Source: Clostridium sp. (lineage in GTDB: Bacteria; Bacillota; Clostridia; TANB77; CAG-508). Taken from it: a stretch of DNA of 64,000 bases. The translations under genes were made by a program, and so were the position numbers. How positions within the stretch are numbered: position 1 is the first letter of the stretch; each line of letters begins with the position of its first letter. Below the pieces are notes generated by a model, which searched no databases, had not been told where the DNA came from, and was given only the letters and a program-made list of their open reading frames with translations. Positions 42,936 to 51,844 of this stretch are shown here, one piece after another. Location: NCBI GenBank assembly GCA_018371855.1, contig JAHAKD010000001.1, positions 186,001 through 250,000 on the forward strand, read 5' to 3'.

Positions 42936-45053
42936 ATGGGAAAAATTTTAATTATTGCAGAAAAAAATAGTATGGCTAGAGATATTGTTTCAGCTATAGG
43001 AGGTTGTTCTTACAACAAAAAAGAAAGCTATTACGAAAATAATAAGTATATTGTAATGAGCTTACTAGGACATGTTATGACATTGTATGATATGGAAGAT
43101 TATGATGAAAAGTTAAAAGCTTGGGATTTAGATTATTTACCATTCTTTCCACCAAAATGGAAATTAAAAGTAAAAAAAGAAGCTTATTTAAAACAAAAAT
43201 ACAATTTAGCTCAAAAACTAATAACATCTAAAGATGTAGATGAAATAATTAATGCAGGAGATCCAGATACAGAAGGAGAAGTCCTTGTAAATGAGGTAGT
43301 CTATTCGGTGTTTGAGGGTAAACATATACAAAAACCTGTAAAAAGAATTTGGATAAAAGACCATGTAGCAAGAACAATTTTACAAGAATTAAAATATGCA
43401 AGAGATATAAAAAATACTAATAACGTATATCAAGAAGGATTAGCAAGAAGCCACATAGACTGGCTATATGGTATAAATTTAACAAGATATGTTACTATAA
43501 TGGCTAATGCTAATACAACATTTAACACGGGTAGAGTAATTATTCCAGCTGTTAAATATGTATATGATAGAGATTTAGAAATAGAAAATTTTAAGCCTAA
43601 AAAATACTATGTTGTAGTACCAACAATTACAAAAGATAATAAAGATATTAAACTGAATTTTAGTGATTTAAAATTTGATACAAAAGAAGAAGCAGAAAGT
43701 AGCTTAGGAAGCTTAAAAAATGGAAAAATAAAAGTAGTAGAAATAGAAAAACAAGAAAAGAAAAAAGAGCCTAAAAAACTATTTTCTCTATCTACATTAC
43801 AAGTCTACATGTCAAAGAAATTTAAGTATAGTCCAGATGATACTTTAAATACAGTTCAAAAATTATACGAAGCAGGATATTTAACATACCCAAGAACTAA
43901 TTCAGAATACATGACAGAAGCAGAAATTACTAAAGCAGAAAATATTATAAAAGCATTAAATAATAAAGGATTTACAGATGTAGAAATAAAAAAGACAAAG
44001 AAGATTTTTGATGACTCTAAAATTGATAGCCATAGTGCTATTACTCCTACAGAGAAAATAGCAGATTTAAATAATTTGTCTGGAAAAGAAAAAGAACTAT
44101 ATGAAGTTGTACGAAATCGATTTTTAGCAAACTTTGTTAAAGAAGAATGTAAATTAGATGTAACTAAAATAACTTTTGAATTTGGAAATTATAAATGTAA
44201 TTTAACAGGAACAATAATAAAACAATTAGGATATTTAAAATATGAAAATGATTTAAATGAAAAGGATTTACCAAAATTTGAAGAAGAAGAAATGTTTACC
44301 CCTAAACATTTAGATTTAGAAGAAAAAGTAACAACTCCTACTGGAAAAGTTACAGAAGCAGAATTAATACAATTCTTCAATAAGCCATTTAAAAATTTTG
44401 ATAAAGAAGAAACAGAAGATGATGAATTAGATGATACAGAAGATTATAAGAAATTATTAAAAGGTATTGAAATTGGTACAGAAGCAACTAGAGCTTCTAC
44501 AATAAAAAAAATAATAGATATTTATTATATTTCAAAAGATAAAAATGGAAAATTATCAATTACAGATAAAGGAAGAGCTTTTATAGAGATACTTAAAAAA
44601 TTGAATATTAATTTATGGAAAGAAAAAACTGTAGAATTATCTCAAAAACTAAAAGAAGTACATAATTCAAAAACAACTGTAGATGAAGTAGAAAAAGAAG
44701 CAAAAGATGAAATTAAAAATATTATAAATCAAAAAGTAGAAAATGTAGCAGTTTCTAATTTAAATATAAATAATTCCAATAATAAAAATACTAACAAAGA
44801 AATTGGAATATGTCCTTTATGTGGTAAAAATGTTATTGCTTTAAAAGGAAAATATGGAACTTTTTATAAATGTTCTAATTGTGATTTTAAAATTAGTGGT
44901 AAAATAGCAGGGAAAACAATTACGCAATCAATCGTTAAAGAATTATTAAAAAATGGAGAAACAAAAAATATAGATGGATTCATCTCCAAAAATGGTAAAG
45001 AGTTTGCAGGTAAACTTTGTTTAAATAATAATAAAATTGAATTTAAATTTTAA
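42936..45053 (+). CDS. topB: DNA topoisomerase III (TopB/TraE-like)
   Basis: 705 residues from ATG 42936 (AAAGGAGG); upstream in-frame codons from 42882 lie within the repeat and are rejected. Toprim motifs 'LIIAEKNSMARDIV' and 'NAGDPDTEGEVL'; active-site Tyr in 'GYLTYPRTNSEYM'; C-terminal Cys4 zinc ribbon 'CPLCGKNVIALKGKYG' with 'CSNC'. A type IA enzyme often carried by conjugative elements, where it resolves transfer or replication intermediates. It lies between the inverted oriT-like repeats. Confidence 0.95.
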   Translation: MGKILIIAEKNSMARDIVSAIGGCSYNKKESYYENNKYIVMSLLGHVMTLYDMEDYDEKLKAWDLDYLPFFPPKWKLKVKKEAYLKQKYNLAQKLITSKDVDEIINAGDPDTEGEVLVNEVVYSVFEGKHIQKPVKRIWIKDHVARTILQELKYARDIKNTNNVYQEGLARSHIDWLYGINLTRYVTIMANANTTFNTGRVIIPAVKYVYDRDLEIENFKPKKYYVVVPTITKDNKDIKLNFSDLKFDTKEEAESSLGSLKNGKIKVVEIEKQEKKKEPKKLFSLSTLQVYMSKKFKYSPDDTLNTVQKLYEAGYLTYPRTNSEYMTEAEITKAENIIKALNNKGFTDVEIKKTKKIFDDSKIDSHSAITPTEKIADLNNLSGKEKELYEVVRNRFLANFVKEECKLDVTKITFEFGNYKCNLTGTIIKQLGYLKYENDLNEKDLPKFEEEEMFTPKHLDLEEKVTTPTGKVTEAELIQFFNKPFKNFDKEETEDDELDDTEDYKKLLKGIEIGTEATRASTIKKIIDIYYISKDKNGKLSITDKGRAFIEILKKLNINLWKEKTVELSQKLKEVHNSKTTVDEVEKEAKDEIKNIINQKVENVAVSNLNINNSNNKNTNKEIGICPLCGKNVIALKGKYGTFYKCSNCDFKISGKIAGKTITQSIVKELLKNGETKNIDGFISKNGKEFAGKLCLNNNKIEFKF

Positions 45054-45431
45054 ATTTTAAAAAAAGAAGATTTATACTAATATTTTAAATCTTTTTTTTA
45101 TATGTTAAATTATTCATTTTTTAGATTATAAAAAGAAAAATAAACTTTTAGATATTGTAGAATATATATCTAAAAAAATATAAAATTTTAAAGACAAAAA
45201 ATAATTTTTGTCTTTTTTTGTGCTTATTTTTTAAAAAATTTATAATGTTTATAGGTAAACACTATAATTCTAATAAGATTAAATTCATTTTTAAATTAAT
45301 AATCTAGTAATATAATTCATCAACTATTTTTTAAAAATGGCTTAGAATTAATTTTCAAAAGCCATTTTTCATTTCTTTTTTTGAAAATTCAATAAAGATA
45401 ATTTTCATATAAAAAAAAATTTAAATATAAA
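45054..45431 (+). terminator. Three successive hairpins after topB
   Basis: This gene-free stretch holds AAGATTT/AAATCTT with a T-run (45064-45098), AAAGACAAAAA/TTTTTGTCTTT with a T-run (45190-45220) and AATGGCTT/AAGCCATT with a T-run (45336-45372). The first is the likely topB terminator; the others isolate the promoter before parB. I see nothing else in it. Confidence 0.65.
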
Positions 45432-45486
45432 ATGCAATATTTTTGAAATATTTTTAACGAAAATTACGCTTTTTTCCTTTTATAAT
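45432..45486 (+). promoter_or_regulatory. Transfer promoter module, copy 1 (before parB)
   Basis: Direct repeats ATGCAATATTT and TGAAATATTTTT in 11-nt phase, an A-rich block, a T-run and TATAAT (45481-45486). No TTGACA-like -35. The same module occurs at 50681, 54538 and 57295, suggesting control by one activator. Confidence 0.75.
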
Positions 45487-45521
45487 TTTTATAAATAAAA
45501 AAACAAGGAGGAATGATTAGT

Positions 45522-46661
45522 ATGGAAAACATAAAAAATGGAACACCAATAAAAAATAATCCTAGAGGAACTTTTATTCCATTGATAAGAAATAATCTTC
45601 AAAGATTACAAATTGCAATGGACGAAGCTAAAAAATTTGTTGATGAAGGATTAAGTTATAATGAAGTTTTAAAAAAGGTAGATTCAAGAGTTTTATTTGT
45701 TGAAGATATTGACAAATTATTTGAAGGAAAAAGTAAAGAAGGTAATCAAAAAACAAACATTCAAGATGAAAATTATGAAAATTTAGTAGAAGAGAATAGA
45801 GAGGAATTGCCTTTTGAAAATGAAATAATTGAAGAAGAATCTATCAATACAGAAGAAAAAGGCAATATGGAGGAAATGTTTATAGGTAAACATTCGGAAG
45901 AAAATAATAATTTTGAAGAAATTGATATTAACAATATATATGCAAATGAAGAACAGGCAAGAAAAGAATTTAATGAATCTGAAATAAATGAATTAGCAAA
46001 TTCTATTAAACGCTATGGATTACTTAGCCCTATCATTGTAGCCAAAACAGGAGATAATCACTATATGATAGTTGCTGGAGAAAGAAGATGGAGAGCTTGT
46101 AAATCTTTAAATTTGGATAAAATAAAATGTCAAATAATAAATAATGAAGAAGAAGATTTAGATTTTATATCTTTAATAGAAAATTTTCAAAGAAAAGATC
46201 TAAATCCAATAGAAAAAGCAGTTGCATTAAATAATGTTATGAGCAAATATGAACTAACGCAAGAAGAATTAGCTGAAAAATTGGGAAAAGCTAGAAGTAC
46301 AGTAACAAATATTTTAAGAATTTTGGATTTAGATAGTAGAGTTTTAGATTTACTTAAAGAAAAAAAGCTTACCTATAAACATTGCAAAACTTTATTATCA
46401 ATAAAAGATCAAGAAAAACAGTATCAAAAAGCCTTAGAATTAATAGAAAATGATGTATCTTCTACCAAAGCCGAGGAAGAAATAAAACAAGAGGAAGAAA
46501 AGGAAAATTTACCACCAATATATATGGAAATAGAGCAAAAATGTCAAAATATTTTTGGTGAAAATCTTAAAATTCAAGCCAAACCTAAATCAAAAACTGT
46601 ATCTTTTAAATTTAAAACTGATGAAGAATTAGAAAAATTTTTAAATTTATTAAAAAAATAG
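45522..46661 (+). CDS. parB: ParB/Spo0J-family partition protein
   Basis: 379 residues from ATG 45522; GGAGG at 45507-45511 is too close to the ATG at 45513. An acidic N-terminal extension (~1-140), then ParB core with 'NELANSIKRYGLLSPIIV', box II 'VAGERRWRACKSL', 'LIENFQRKDLNPIEKAVAL', HTH 'LTQEELAEKLGKARSTVTN' and 'LSIKDQEKQYQKAL'. It should bind centromere-like sites and has CTP-binding motifs. No ParA is adjacent; the CpaE-like protein at 49214 is the nearest candidate partner. Confidence 0.92.
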   Translation: MENIKNGTPIKNNPRGTFIPLIRNNLQRLQIAMDEAKKFVDEGLSYNEVLKKVDSRVLFVEDIDKLFEGKSKEGNQKTNIQDENYENLVEENREELPFENEIIEEESINTEEKGNMEEMFIGKHSEENNNFEEIDINNIYANEEQARKEFNESEINELANSIKRYGLLSPIIVAKTGDNHYMIVAGERRWRACKSLNLDKIKCQIINNEEEDLDFISLIENFQRKDLNPIEKAVALNNVMSKYELTQEELAEKLGKARSTVTNILRILDLDSRVLDLLKEKKLTYKHCKTLLSIKDQEKQYQKALELIENDVSSTKAEEEIKQEEEKENLPPIYMEIEQKCQNIFGENLKIQAKPKSKTVSFKFKTDEELEKFLNLLKK

Positions 46662-46670
46662 CTAATACAA

Positions 46671-46794
46671 AATGTTCCCTTATAAACATTTTGAGCAGTA
46701 AAAACAATGTGCTTTTTTAAGTTTTACATTATAGTAGAGGGCTTGCCCCTCTAGATGTTCATACGCACGACACGGTGCGTTTATCCTGCGTTTA
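46671..46794 (+). repeat. Inverted repeat, right copy (contains oriT-like sequence)
   Basis: Reverse complement of 42795-42918 over its full 124 nt, with blocks at 46671-46692, 46725-46754 and 46763-46794. The topB-parB segment between the copies is about 3.75 kb. Confidence 0.9.
46763..46794 (+). other. oriT: Origin of transfer (oriT), nic region
   Basis: Stem ACGCAC (46763-46768) / GTGCGT (46775-46780), then TTATCCTG|CG: eight nt from stem to predicted nick after G46788. This is the layout of RP4/IncP (MOBP) oriT, whose nic core is YATCCTG|Y. It lies directly before the RHH and relaxase genes. A second stem, AGAGGG/CCCTCT, lies at 46736-46752. The assignment rests on pattern and context. 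Confidence 0.75.
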
Positions 46795-46832
46795 ACTATA
46801 CTATATATCAAGAAATGGGAGGCAAAAATATA

Positions 46833-47306
46833 ATGGAAGAGAAAAAAGAACAAAAAGTAACTAAATATAAAAAATCTAAAGCAAAGCAAAAAACCTTTTA
46901 TATTTCAGATAAATTAAATAAGACATTAATAAATTACCAATCAGAAAAACAATATACATCTTTTTCTGAAACAATGAACAATATTCTAAAGGAATATTTT
47001 AGCGTGCAAGCTAATAAAGACAATATTACTATGATTACGGAAATTTTAAGAAATGTAATAAGACAAGAATTAAATAGTAAATTTGAAAGACAAATTGCAT
47101 TAGAAGTAAAAGGTCTAAAAAATAATTTGTCGAACTCTTATTTACAGGCAAAAATACTGTCAGTTCTATTTAATTCAGATGATGATAAAGAATTTATGAG
47201 AAATGCAATTAAGGAAGCAAACGCAATAGGTTATAAAGCTATTAAAAATTATGATATAAAAACTGACTTTGAAAAATTAGCAAATTTGGATAAAGGAGAA
47301 AATTAA
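46833..47306 (+). CDS. Ribbon-helix-helix relaxosome accessory protein
   Basis: 157 residues from ATG 46833 (GGGAGG). Basic N-terminus, then an RHH-like unit 'KTFYISDKLNKTLINYQSEK' with 'TSFSETMNNILKEYF', followed by a helical domain. Its place 39 nt after oriT and before the relaxase is that of TraJ/MobC-type proteins that bind the oriT hairpin and recruit the relaxase. No family match beyond fold. Confidence 0.7.
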   Translation: MEEKKEQKVTKYKKSKAKQKTFYISDKLNKTLINYQSEKQYTSFSETMNNILKEYFSVQANKDNITMITEILRNVIRQELNSKFERQIALEVKGLKNNLSNSYLQAKILSVLFNSDDDKEFMRNAIKEANAIGYKAIKNYDIKTDFEKLANLDKGEN

Positions 47307-47308
47307 AA

Positions 47309-47485
47309 ATGATTTTTTGTAGTTTTTGTGGAGATAAAATAGAACCATTAAATATTTTTTATCATGATAAGAGAAATAATAAAAACTATTGTGAGATATG
47401 TTTAGATACATATATTGCACAAGACAAGTTAAAAGTTATAAATGAAAATGGTGAAAAATTAGAAAGAAGTGTTGCTAATGAATAA
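47309..47485 (+). CDS. Small zinc-ribbon-like protein (58 aa)
   Basis: ATG behind AAAGGAGAAAATTAAAA. 'MIFCSFCGDKIEPLNIFYHD' and 'NYCEICLDTYI' give two CxxC pairs for one zinc. It overlaps the relaxase start by 8 nt, so translation is coupled. Function unknown. Confidence 0.7.
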   Translation: MIFCSFCGDKIEPLNIFYHDKRNNKNYCEICLDTYIAQDKLKVINENGEKLERSVANE

Positions 47486-49190
47486 TGCTCCAGTTGTATT
47501 TAAATGGATTAATAAACAAGAAATATATAGTAAAAGAACTAATCAAGCAAAAGATAATAGATTACAAGCCCATATTGATAGATGTCATATTGATTATATT
47601 GCTACAAAAGCAGAAGCTGTTAAAAACGAATATGGTGAACATGCGTTATTTGGAACTATCTATGATAAAAAAGGTATTCCTCTTGAAGTAGAAAAAATGT
47701 CTTTAAGTGATATTAGAAAAAGAGTAGGGGAGATTACCCAAAATGATGGTGATGTTTTCAAAACAATTATAAGTTTAGATGGTGATGACGCATTAGAGCA
47801 ACAATATAATACTAGAGAAAAATGGAAAGAACTCGTTGAACATAAAATAGAGGAAATAAGAAAATCTGTCAAACCAGAAATTCCAGTAGAAAATTTTGAG
47901 TATGCAGTTTCTTTTCATGCAAAAGAAGGACACCCTCATGTTCATATTGATTTTTGGAATAATAAAGATTATGAGAATACAACTAAAAAGCCATTTATAA
48001 ATTATAAAAATATTAGAAAAGAATTTGTTAAAGAAATATTTTGTAATAAATTACAAGAATTGTATAACGTAAAAAATGTTTCAAAAAAAGAAATTTCAAT
48101 TTTAGCAAAAGATGAATTAGAAAGATATAAAAAAGATTTAATAAATGCCTTAAATTTGAAAAATCTTGAACTAAATATAGTAGATACTACTAAAGAAGAA
48201 AAATTAATAAAAGATATTTCTAATAAATTGAAAGTCGGACAAAAAATATATTTATATGATAAAGATTATCCTAATAATTTCACAGAAATTAAAAAAGTTA
48301 GGAAATGGTACGAAAGCAAGAAATTTAATAATGTAAAGAAGTGGTATAAAGATAAACTTGAATTTAAAAATAATGGAAAAAAAGGGATCTTATATAAAGA
48401 AGATACTTTATCAGATACAGCTTCTTTCTTAAAAGATTTTAATGAAATAGGAATTGCAAAAAGTAGTTTAGAACTTGAAACGATAATAAAAAATACAACA
48501 GAAGAAGATTTAAAAATAAGTAATCTTTTAAAAGAAGTTATGCCAGAAGAGATACCAGATAGAATTTTAGATTATAGATTTAAAGAAGAAAATTTTGAAA
48601 TAATATCAAGCAAACTTCAGGATTTAAAAAATATCACGAATAATTTTGAAAAAGGATTCAAGTATCAATATCAAACACCAGAAGTAAAGCAAGCAATAGA
48701 TGATATTTCTAAATTAATTTTAAATACTTCGATGGAATGTAAAGAAATGTTTTATGAATATATTAATTCCGAAATAGAAGCAAGTAAATATTTAGCAGAT
48801 ATAGAAAATTCTACTGACTACGAAAGAGTAAAACAAAGAGCTAAAGATACTATGTATTCTAAGATAGGGAATCAAATTTTGCAATTTATAAAAAATACTA
48901 AAAGCGAAGCAAGAGAAGAAAATTGGAAAAAAAGGCAAGAAGAATATGAAAATAAAAAAGCAGAATATGAAATAAATAGGAAACAAAGTCAGATTGATTA
49001 TAAAAAGAGAAATGAAACGAAGAATTTAATTAAATCAGTATTTTCTACATTAGACGAAGAAAATACTGTAAATCAAGCAAGAAATACTAGACTTAAAGAA
49101 AGTTTTAAAAATATGTCAAAAGAAGCTAAAAGAGAATGGATTAAAAAAATGCGTAATTCATCTGGTTTTGACTGGGGATTTGATAGGTAA
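47478..49190 (+). CDS. mobP: MobP-type relaxase
   Basis: 570 residues from ATG 47478; GTG 47469 is an alternative. N-terminal HUH nuclease: 'MNNAPVVFKWINKQEIYSKR' and nearby Tyr residues (nicking Tyr), and motif III 'AKEGHPHVHIDFWN' with the metal His pair. Helical C-terminal region ending in coiled coil. It should cut at the nic site of oriT and lead the strand into the recipient. The size and motif order fit the Gram-positive MobP2/MobP3 relaxases. Confidence 0.88.
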   Translation: MNNAPVVFKWINKQEIYSKRTNQAKDNRLQAHIDRCHIDYIATKAEAVKNEYGEHALFGTIYDKKGIPLEVEKMSLSDIRKRVGEITQNDGDVFKTIISLDGDDALEQQYNTREKWKELVEHKIEEIRKSVKPEIPVENFEYAVSFHAKEGHPHVHIDFWNNKDYENTTKKPFINYKNIRKEFVKEIFCNKLQELYNVKNVSKKEISILAKDELERYKKDLINALNLKNLELNIVDTTKEEKLIKDISNKLKVGQKIYLYDKDYPNNFTEIKKVRKWYESKKFNNVKKWYKDKLEFKNNGKKGILYKEDTLSDTASFLKDFNEIGIAKSSLELETIIKNTTEEDLKISNLLKEVMPEEIPDRILDYRFKEENFEIISSKLQDLKNITNNFEKGFKYQYQTPEVKQAIDDISKLILNTSMECKEMFYEYINSEIEASKYLADIENSTDYERVKQRAKDTMYSKIGNQILQFIKNTKSEAREENWKKRQEEYENKKAEYEINRKQSQIDYKKRNETKNLIKSVFSTLDEENTVNQARNTRLKESFKNMSKEAKREWIKKMRNSSGFDWGFDR

Positions 49191-49213
49191 ATTAAGAAAG
49201 GAGAAGATTAAAA

Positions 49214-50404
49214 ATGATTGAACGTGATGAACATGGTCAAGCAATAATTGAAAAAAGAGAAAAATATATTTATGTATCTTCCGAGCAAGAAAATTGGCTA
49301 GAAGAAGTAATGAACGAAAAGAAAATTATTTTATCTCAACGTTTTATGAATATTTATAATGTTATAAATTTCTTTTCTGGTACATTACAGAATTTAAACG
49401 GTATAGACTATTTTGTAATCGTTCTAAAAGCTTTTAAAGGATCTTCTAAAGATGATGAGATATTAAGCATGTTAAAATTACTTCTTCAAAAAGAAACTTG
49501 TAAAATAATTGTAGTAGATCAAGGAGTAAAGAAAGGAAATGTATTAATTTCTGACATCATTAAACTTGGAATATATAATTGTATAACACCAGGAGATGAC
49601 AATTTAGCAAAAAGCTTGTTAAAAAAAGCTGTAACTGGAGGTATGACTTATTCTGACACAATGGCTTTCAGAGTAGATGAGGCAACAATAAATATAAATC
49701 AAAATACAAAAGTAATAAAAAATAACTTTATAAAAGTAAAAACAAACATATCTATTGGTATAGCAAGTACCGAAAGACATTTAGGGGCAACTACTGTAGC
49801 AATAAATTTAGTAAATTGGCTAAATCAAATACCTAATACTACAGCATGTTATATAGAAAATAATAATCATAATTCAATAAAAAGTTTAGAAAACTATAAA
49901 GAATCAGCAGTAAATGAAGAAGAAGGAAAGATTACTATCAATAGAATAAACTATTATCAAAAGCCAAATTCTGAAACACTAGCAAGAATACAAGCAACAC
50001 AATATGACTTTTATGTATATGATTACGGAAACTATAATGAAATGACTGAAATTGAAAAAAATTCTTTTGTAAAATCTGATTTAAAAATCTTAGTTTCTGG
50101 TTCAAAAGCATGGGAAACAGACAATTTAATAAATGCCTTGATGGTATTAAATAAAGATGTAAATACCTTTCTTTTAATTAATTTTACAGAATTAGAAGAA
50201 AGACAAAATTTCAAAGAAAGTATTGGGGAGGAGTGGAGTAATAAAACTTTCTTTATTGATAATACTCCTAATCCATTTAAACTAAATAGTAATACAAATA
50301 TATTTGAAAAATTATTTACACCTTACTTACAAAATACAGAAATAAAGGAAAAAAAGAAGAAATTTAAATTTAATTTATTTGGAAAAAAGGGTGATAAAAA
50401 ATGA
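49214..50404 (+). CDS. CpaE/MinD-like protein with a degenerate P-loop
   Basis: 396 residues. N-terminal receiver-like domain (~50-150, 'KIIVVDQGVKKGN', 'LGIYNCITPGD'), then a MinD-like part: 'IGIASTERHLGATTVAINL' occupies the P-loop position but has GATT instead of GKTT, and no deviant lysine. Further strands 'YDFYVYDYGNYNE' and 'DLKILVSGSKAWE' fit. The Lys-rich end 'KFKFNLFGKKG' may touch the membrane. Probably a pseudo-ATPase scaffold or positioning protein of the transfer complex. Overlaps the next gene by 4 nt (ATGA). Confidence 0.72.
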   Translation: MIERDEHGQAIIEKREKYIYVSSEQENWLEEVMNEKKIILSQRFMNIYNVINFFSGTLQNLNGIDYFVIVLKAFKGSSKDDEILSMLKLLLQKETCKIIVVDQGVKKGNVLISDIIKLGIYNCITPGDDNLAKSLLKKAVTGGMTYSDTMAFRVDEATININQNTKVIKNNFIKVKTNISIGIASTERHLGATTVAINLVNWLNQIPNTTACYIENNNHNSIKSLENYKESAVNEEEGKITINRINYYQKPNSETLARIQATQYDFYVYDYGNYNEMTEIEKNSFVKSDLKILVSGSKAWETDNLINALMVLNKDVNTFLLINFTELEERQNFKESIGEEWSNKTFFIDNTPNPFKLNSNTNIFEKLFTPYLQNTEIKEKKKKFKFNLFGKKGDKK

Positions 50405-50676
50405 AAGAAAAGCAAAGTGTAGCAGAAAAATTAAAAATAAAAAAAGAGGTTGAAGCAGTAAAGAAAAATTTAAATTTAAATAATAACGAAAAAATCATTA
50501 TTAATAAACAATCAAAAATTGAAAAGATTTTTAAATTTATTATTACATTTATTAAAACTTTAATTAAAATAATCTTCTTTATTTTAGTTGGAGTTCTTGT
50601 TACTGTTGGTATAACAGTATTAATTAATGAAAATACAAGAGAAATCTTTCTAAACAATATACATATTTTTAAATAA
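50401..50676 (+). CDS. Single-TM protein coupled to the CpaE-like gene
   Basis: 91 residues, ATGA overlap with the previous gene. Cytoplasmic charged N-terminus (~1-45), one membrane segment (~50-75), short outer tail. Probably a membrane partner of the CpaE-like protein. Family unknown. Confidence 0.65.
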   Translation: MKEKQSVAEKLKIKKEVEAVKKNLNLNNNEKIIINKQSKIEKIFKFIITFIKTLIKIIFFILVGVLVTVGITVLINENTREIFLNNIHIFK

Positions 50677-50680
50677 AACA

Positions 50681-50735
50681 ATGCAATATTTTTGAAATAT
50701 TTTTACCAAAAACTACTAACTTTTTATACTATAAT
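50681..50735 (+). promoter_or_regulatory. Transfer promoter module, copy 2 (before the sortase operon)
   Basis: ATGCAATATTT/TGAAATATTTTT pair, A-rich block and TATAAT (50730-50735); nearly identical to copy 1 through the repeats. Confidence 0.75.
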
Positions 50736-50771
50736 TTTTTTATTGTAAATAAGAAAAGGAGGTTTTTGAAG

Positions 50772-51383
50772 TTGTTTAAGAAAAACAAAAAAGAAGAGAA
50801 GAAAGAAAAAGGAAAAATATCAAAGAAGAAGAAAATCATTATTTCAATATCCATTTTAGTGTTAATCATAGTTATTACTATTACAAGTATTTTATTAGTC
50901 AATTATTTTAATAATAAAGATAAAGATGAATCTATTATTGATACTAATACAATGAGTATAACAAATACATCAGATGATAATCAAGAACAAGAACAAGGAG
51001 TAATTGCATATTTAACAATCCCTTCTATTTTACTTACAAATGCTCCAGTTAAAGAAGGTACAGATATGGAAACATTAAATAATTATTTAGGACATTTTAC
51101 AGATTCAGCTTATCTTGAAGGGAACGTTGCTATTGCTGGTCATAATAGAGGATATGAAAAAAATTATCTTGAAAATTTAGATAAAGTAAAACAAGGCGAT
51201 GAAATTACATATCAAACTAAATATCAGACTAAAAAATATAAAGTATCAGAAATAAAAACAATTAAAGATAAAGATGTATATGTAATCGAAAATACTCCTG
51301 AAAATAAAATTACATTAATTACTTGCGTTAAAAATAAAGGAAGTCTTAGATTATGTATTGTGGGAGATGAAGTAAAAGAATGA
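50772..51383 (+). CDS. Sortase, class D-like
   Basis: 203 residues; AGGAGG (50757-50762) suits TTG 50772 better than TTG 50766. Basic N-terminus, one membrane segment (~20-45), then the sortase barrel: 'YLTIPSILLTNAPVKEG', catalytic His in 'AIAGHNRGY', Cys in 'ITLITC', Arg in 'SLRLCIVG'. It would attach a surface protein, perhaps an adhesin coded further right, during conjugation. It overlaps the next gene by 4 nt. Confidence 0.9.
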   Translation: MFKKNKKEEKKEKGKISKKKKIIISISILVLIIVITITSILLVNYFNNKDKDESIIDTNTMSITNTSDDNQEQEQGVIAYLTIPSILLTNAPVKEGTDMETLNNYLGHFTDSAYLEGNVAIAGHNRGYEKNYLENLDKVKQGDEITYQTKYQTKKYKVSEIKTIKDKDVYVIENTPENKITLITCVKNKGSLRLCIVGDEVKE

Positions 51384-51844
51384 ATTTAAAGGAAAAAGTG
51401 AAAGATATATTTCAAGAACTTTTAGAAAATTTTGAAAATAAAGAAGAAGAGAAAGAGGCTTTAGAAGGAAAAGAATATCTTTCTAAAAATGAAATTAACT
51501 TGCTAGATACATTTACATATAAAAATCTATGGAAAGATTTGTGTATTTGTGTAGATAATAAATTTTTTAATGTAAATCCAGAAAAAGTGATAATTGATAA
51601 TAAAGGTGATGTCTTTTATCAAGATAAAGAAGAAAGATTATATATTGGAAAAATAGAAGATACAATATATTATTTTAACAATTTAAATGATAAATACGAA
51701 AAAATTAATGTAGATAAATTTTGTACTTCTACAGAATTTATAATTAAAGGTGTTAAACTAACTCAATATTTAAAAGAAAAATTAGATAATAAATTTTTCA
51801 TAAATGTTATAAACATGAAGAGAGGAGTAAATATAAATGGTTAA
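51380..51844 (+). CDS. Unknown protein in the sortase operon (154 aa)
   Basis: ATGA overlap with the sortase gene. Acidic N-terminal helix ('ENFENKEEEKEALEGKEY'), then a beta-rich region with 'VIIDNKGDVFYQDKEERLY'. No signal or membrane segment. Not recognised. Overlaps the next gene by 8 nt. Confidence 0.65.
   Translation: MNLKEKVKDIFQELLENFENKEEEKEALEGKEYLSKNEINLLDTFTYKNLWKDLCICVDNKFFNVNPEKVIIDNKGDVFYQDKEERLYIGKIEDTIYYFNNLNDKYEKINVDKFCTSTEFIIKGVKLTQYLKEKLDNKFFINVINMKRGVNING

Noticed and set aside
46755..46832. Upstream start for the RHH protein
   Set aside because: The extra codons cover the oriT hairpin and nic; ATG 46833 has GGGAGG.
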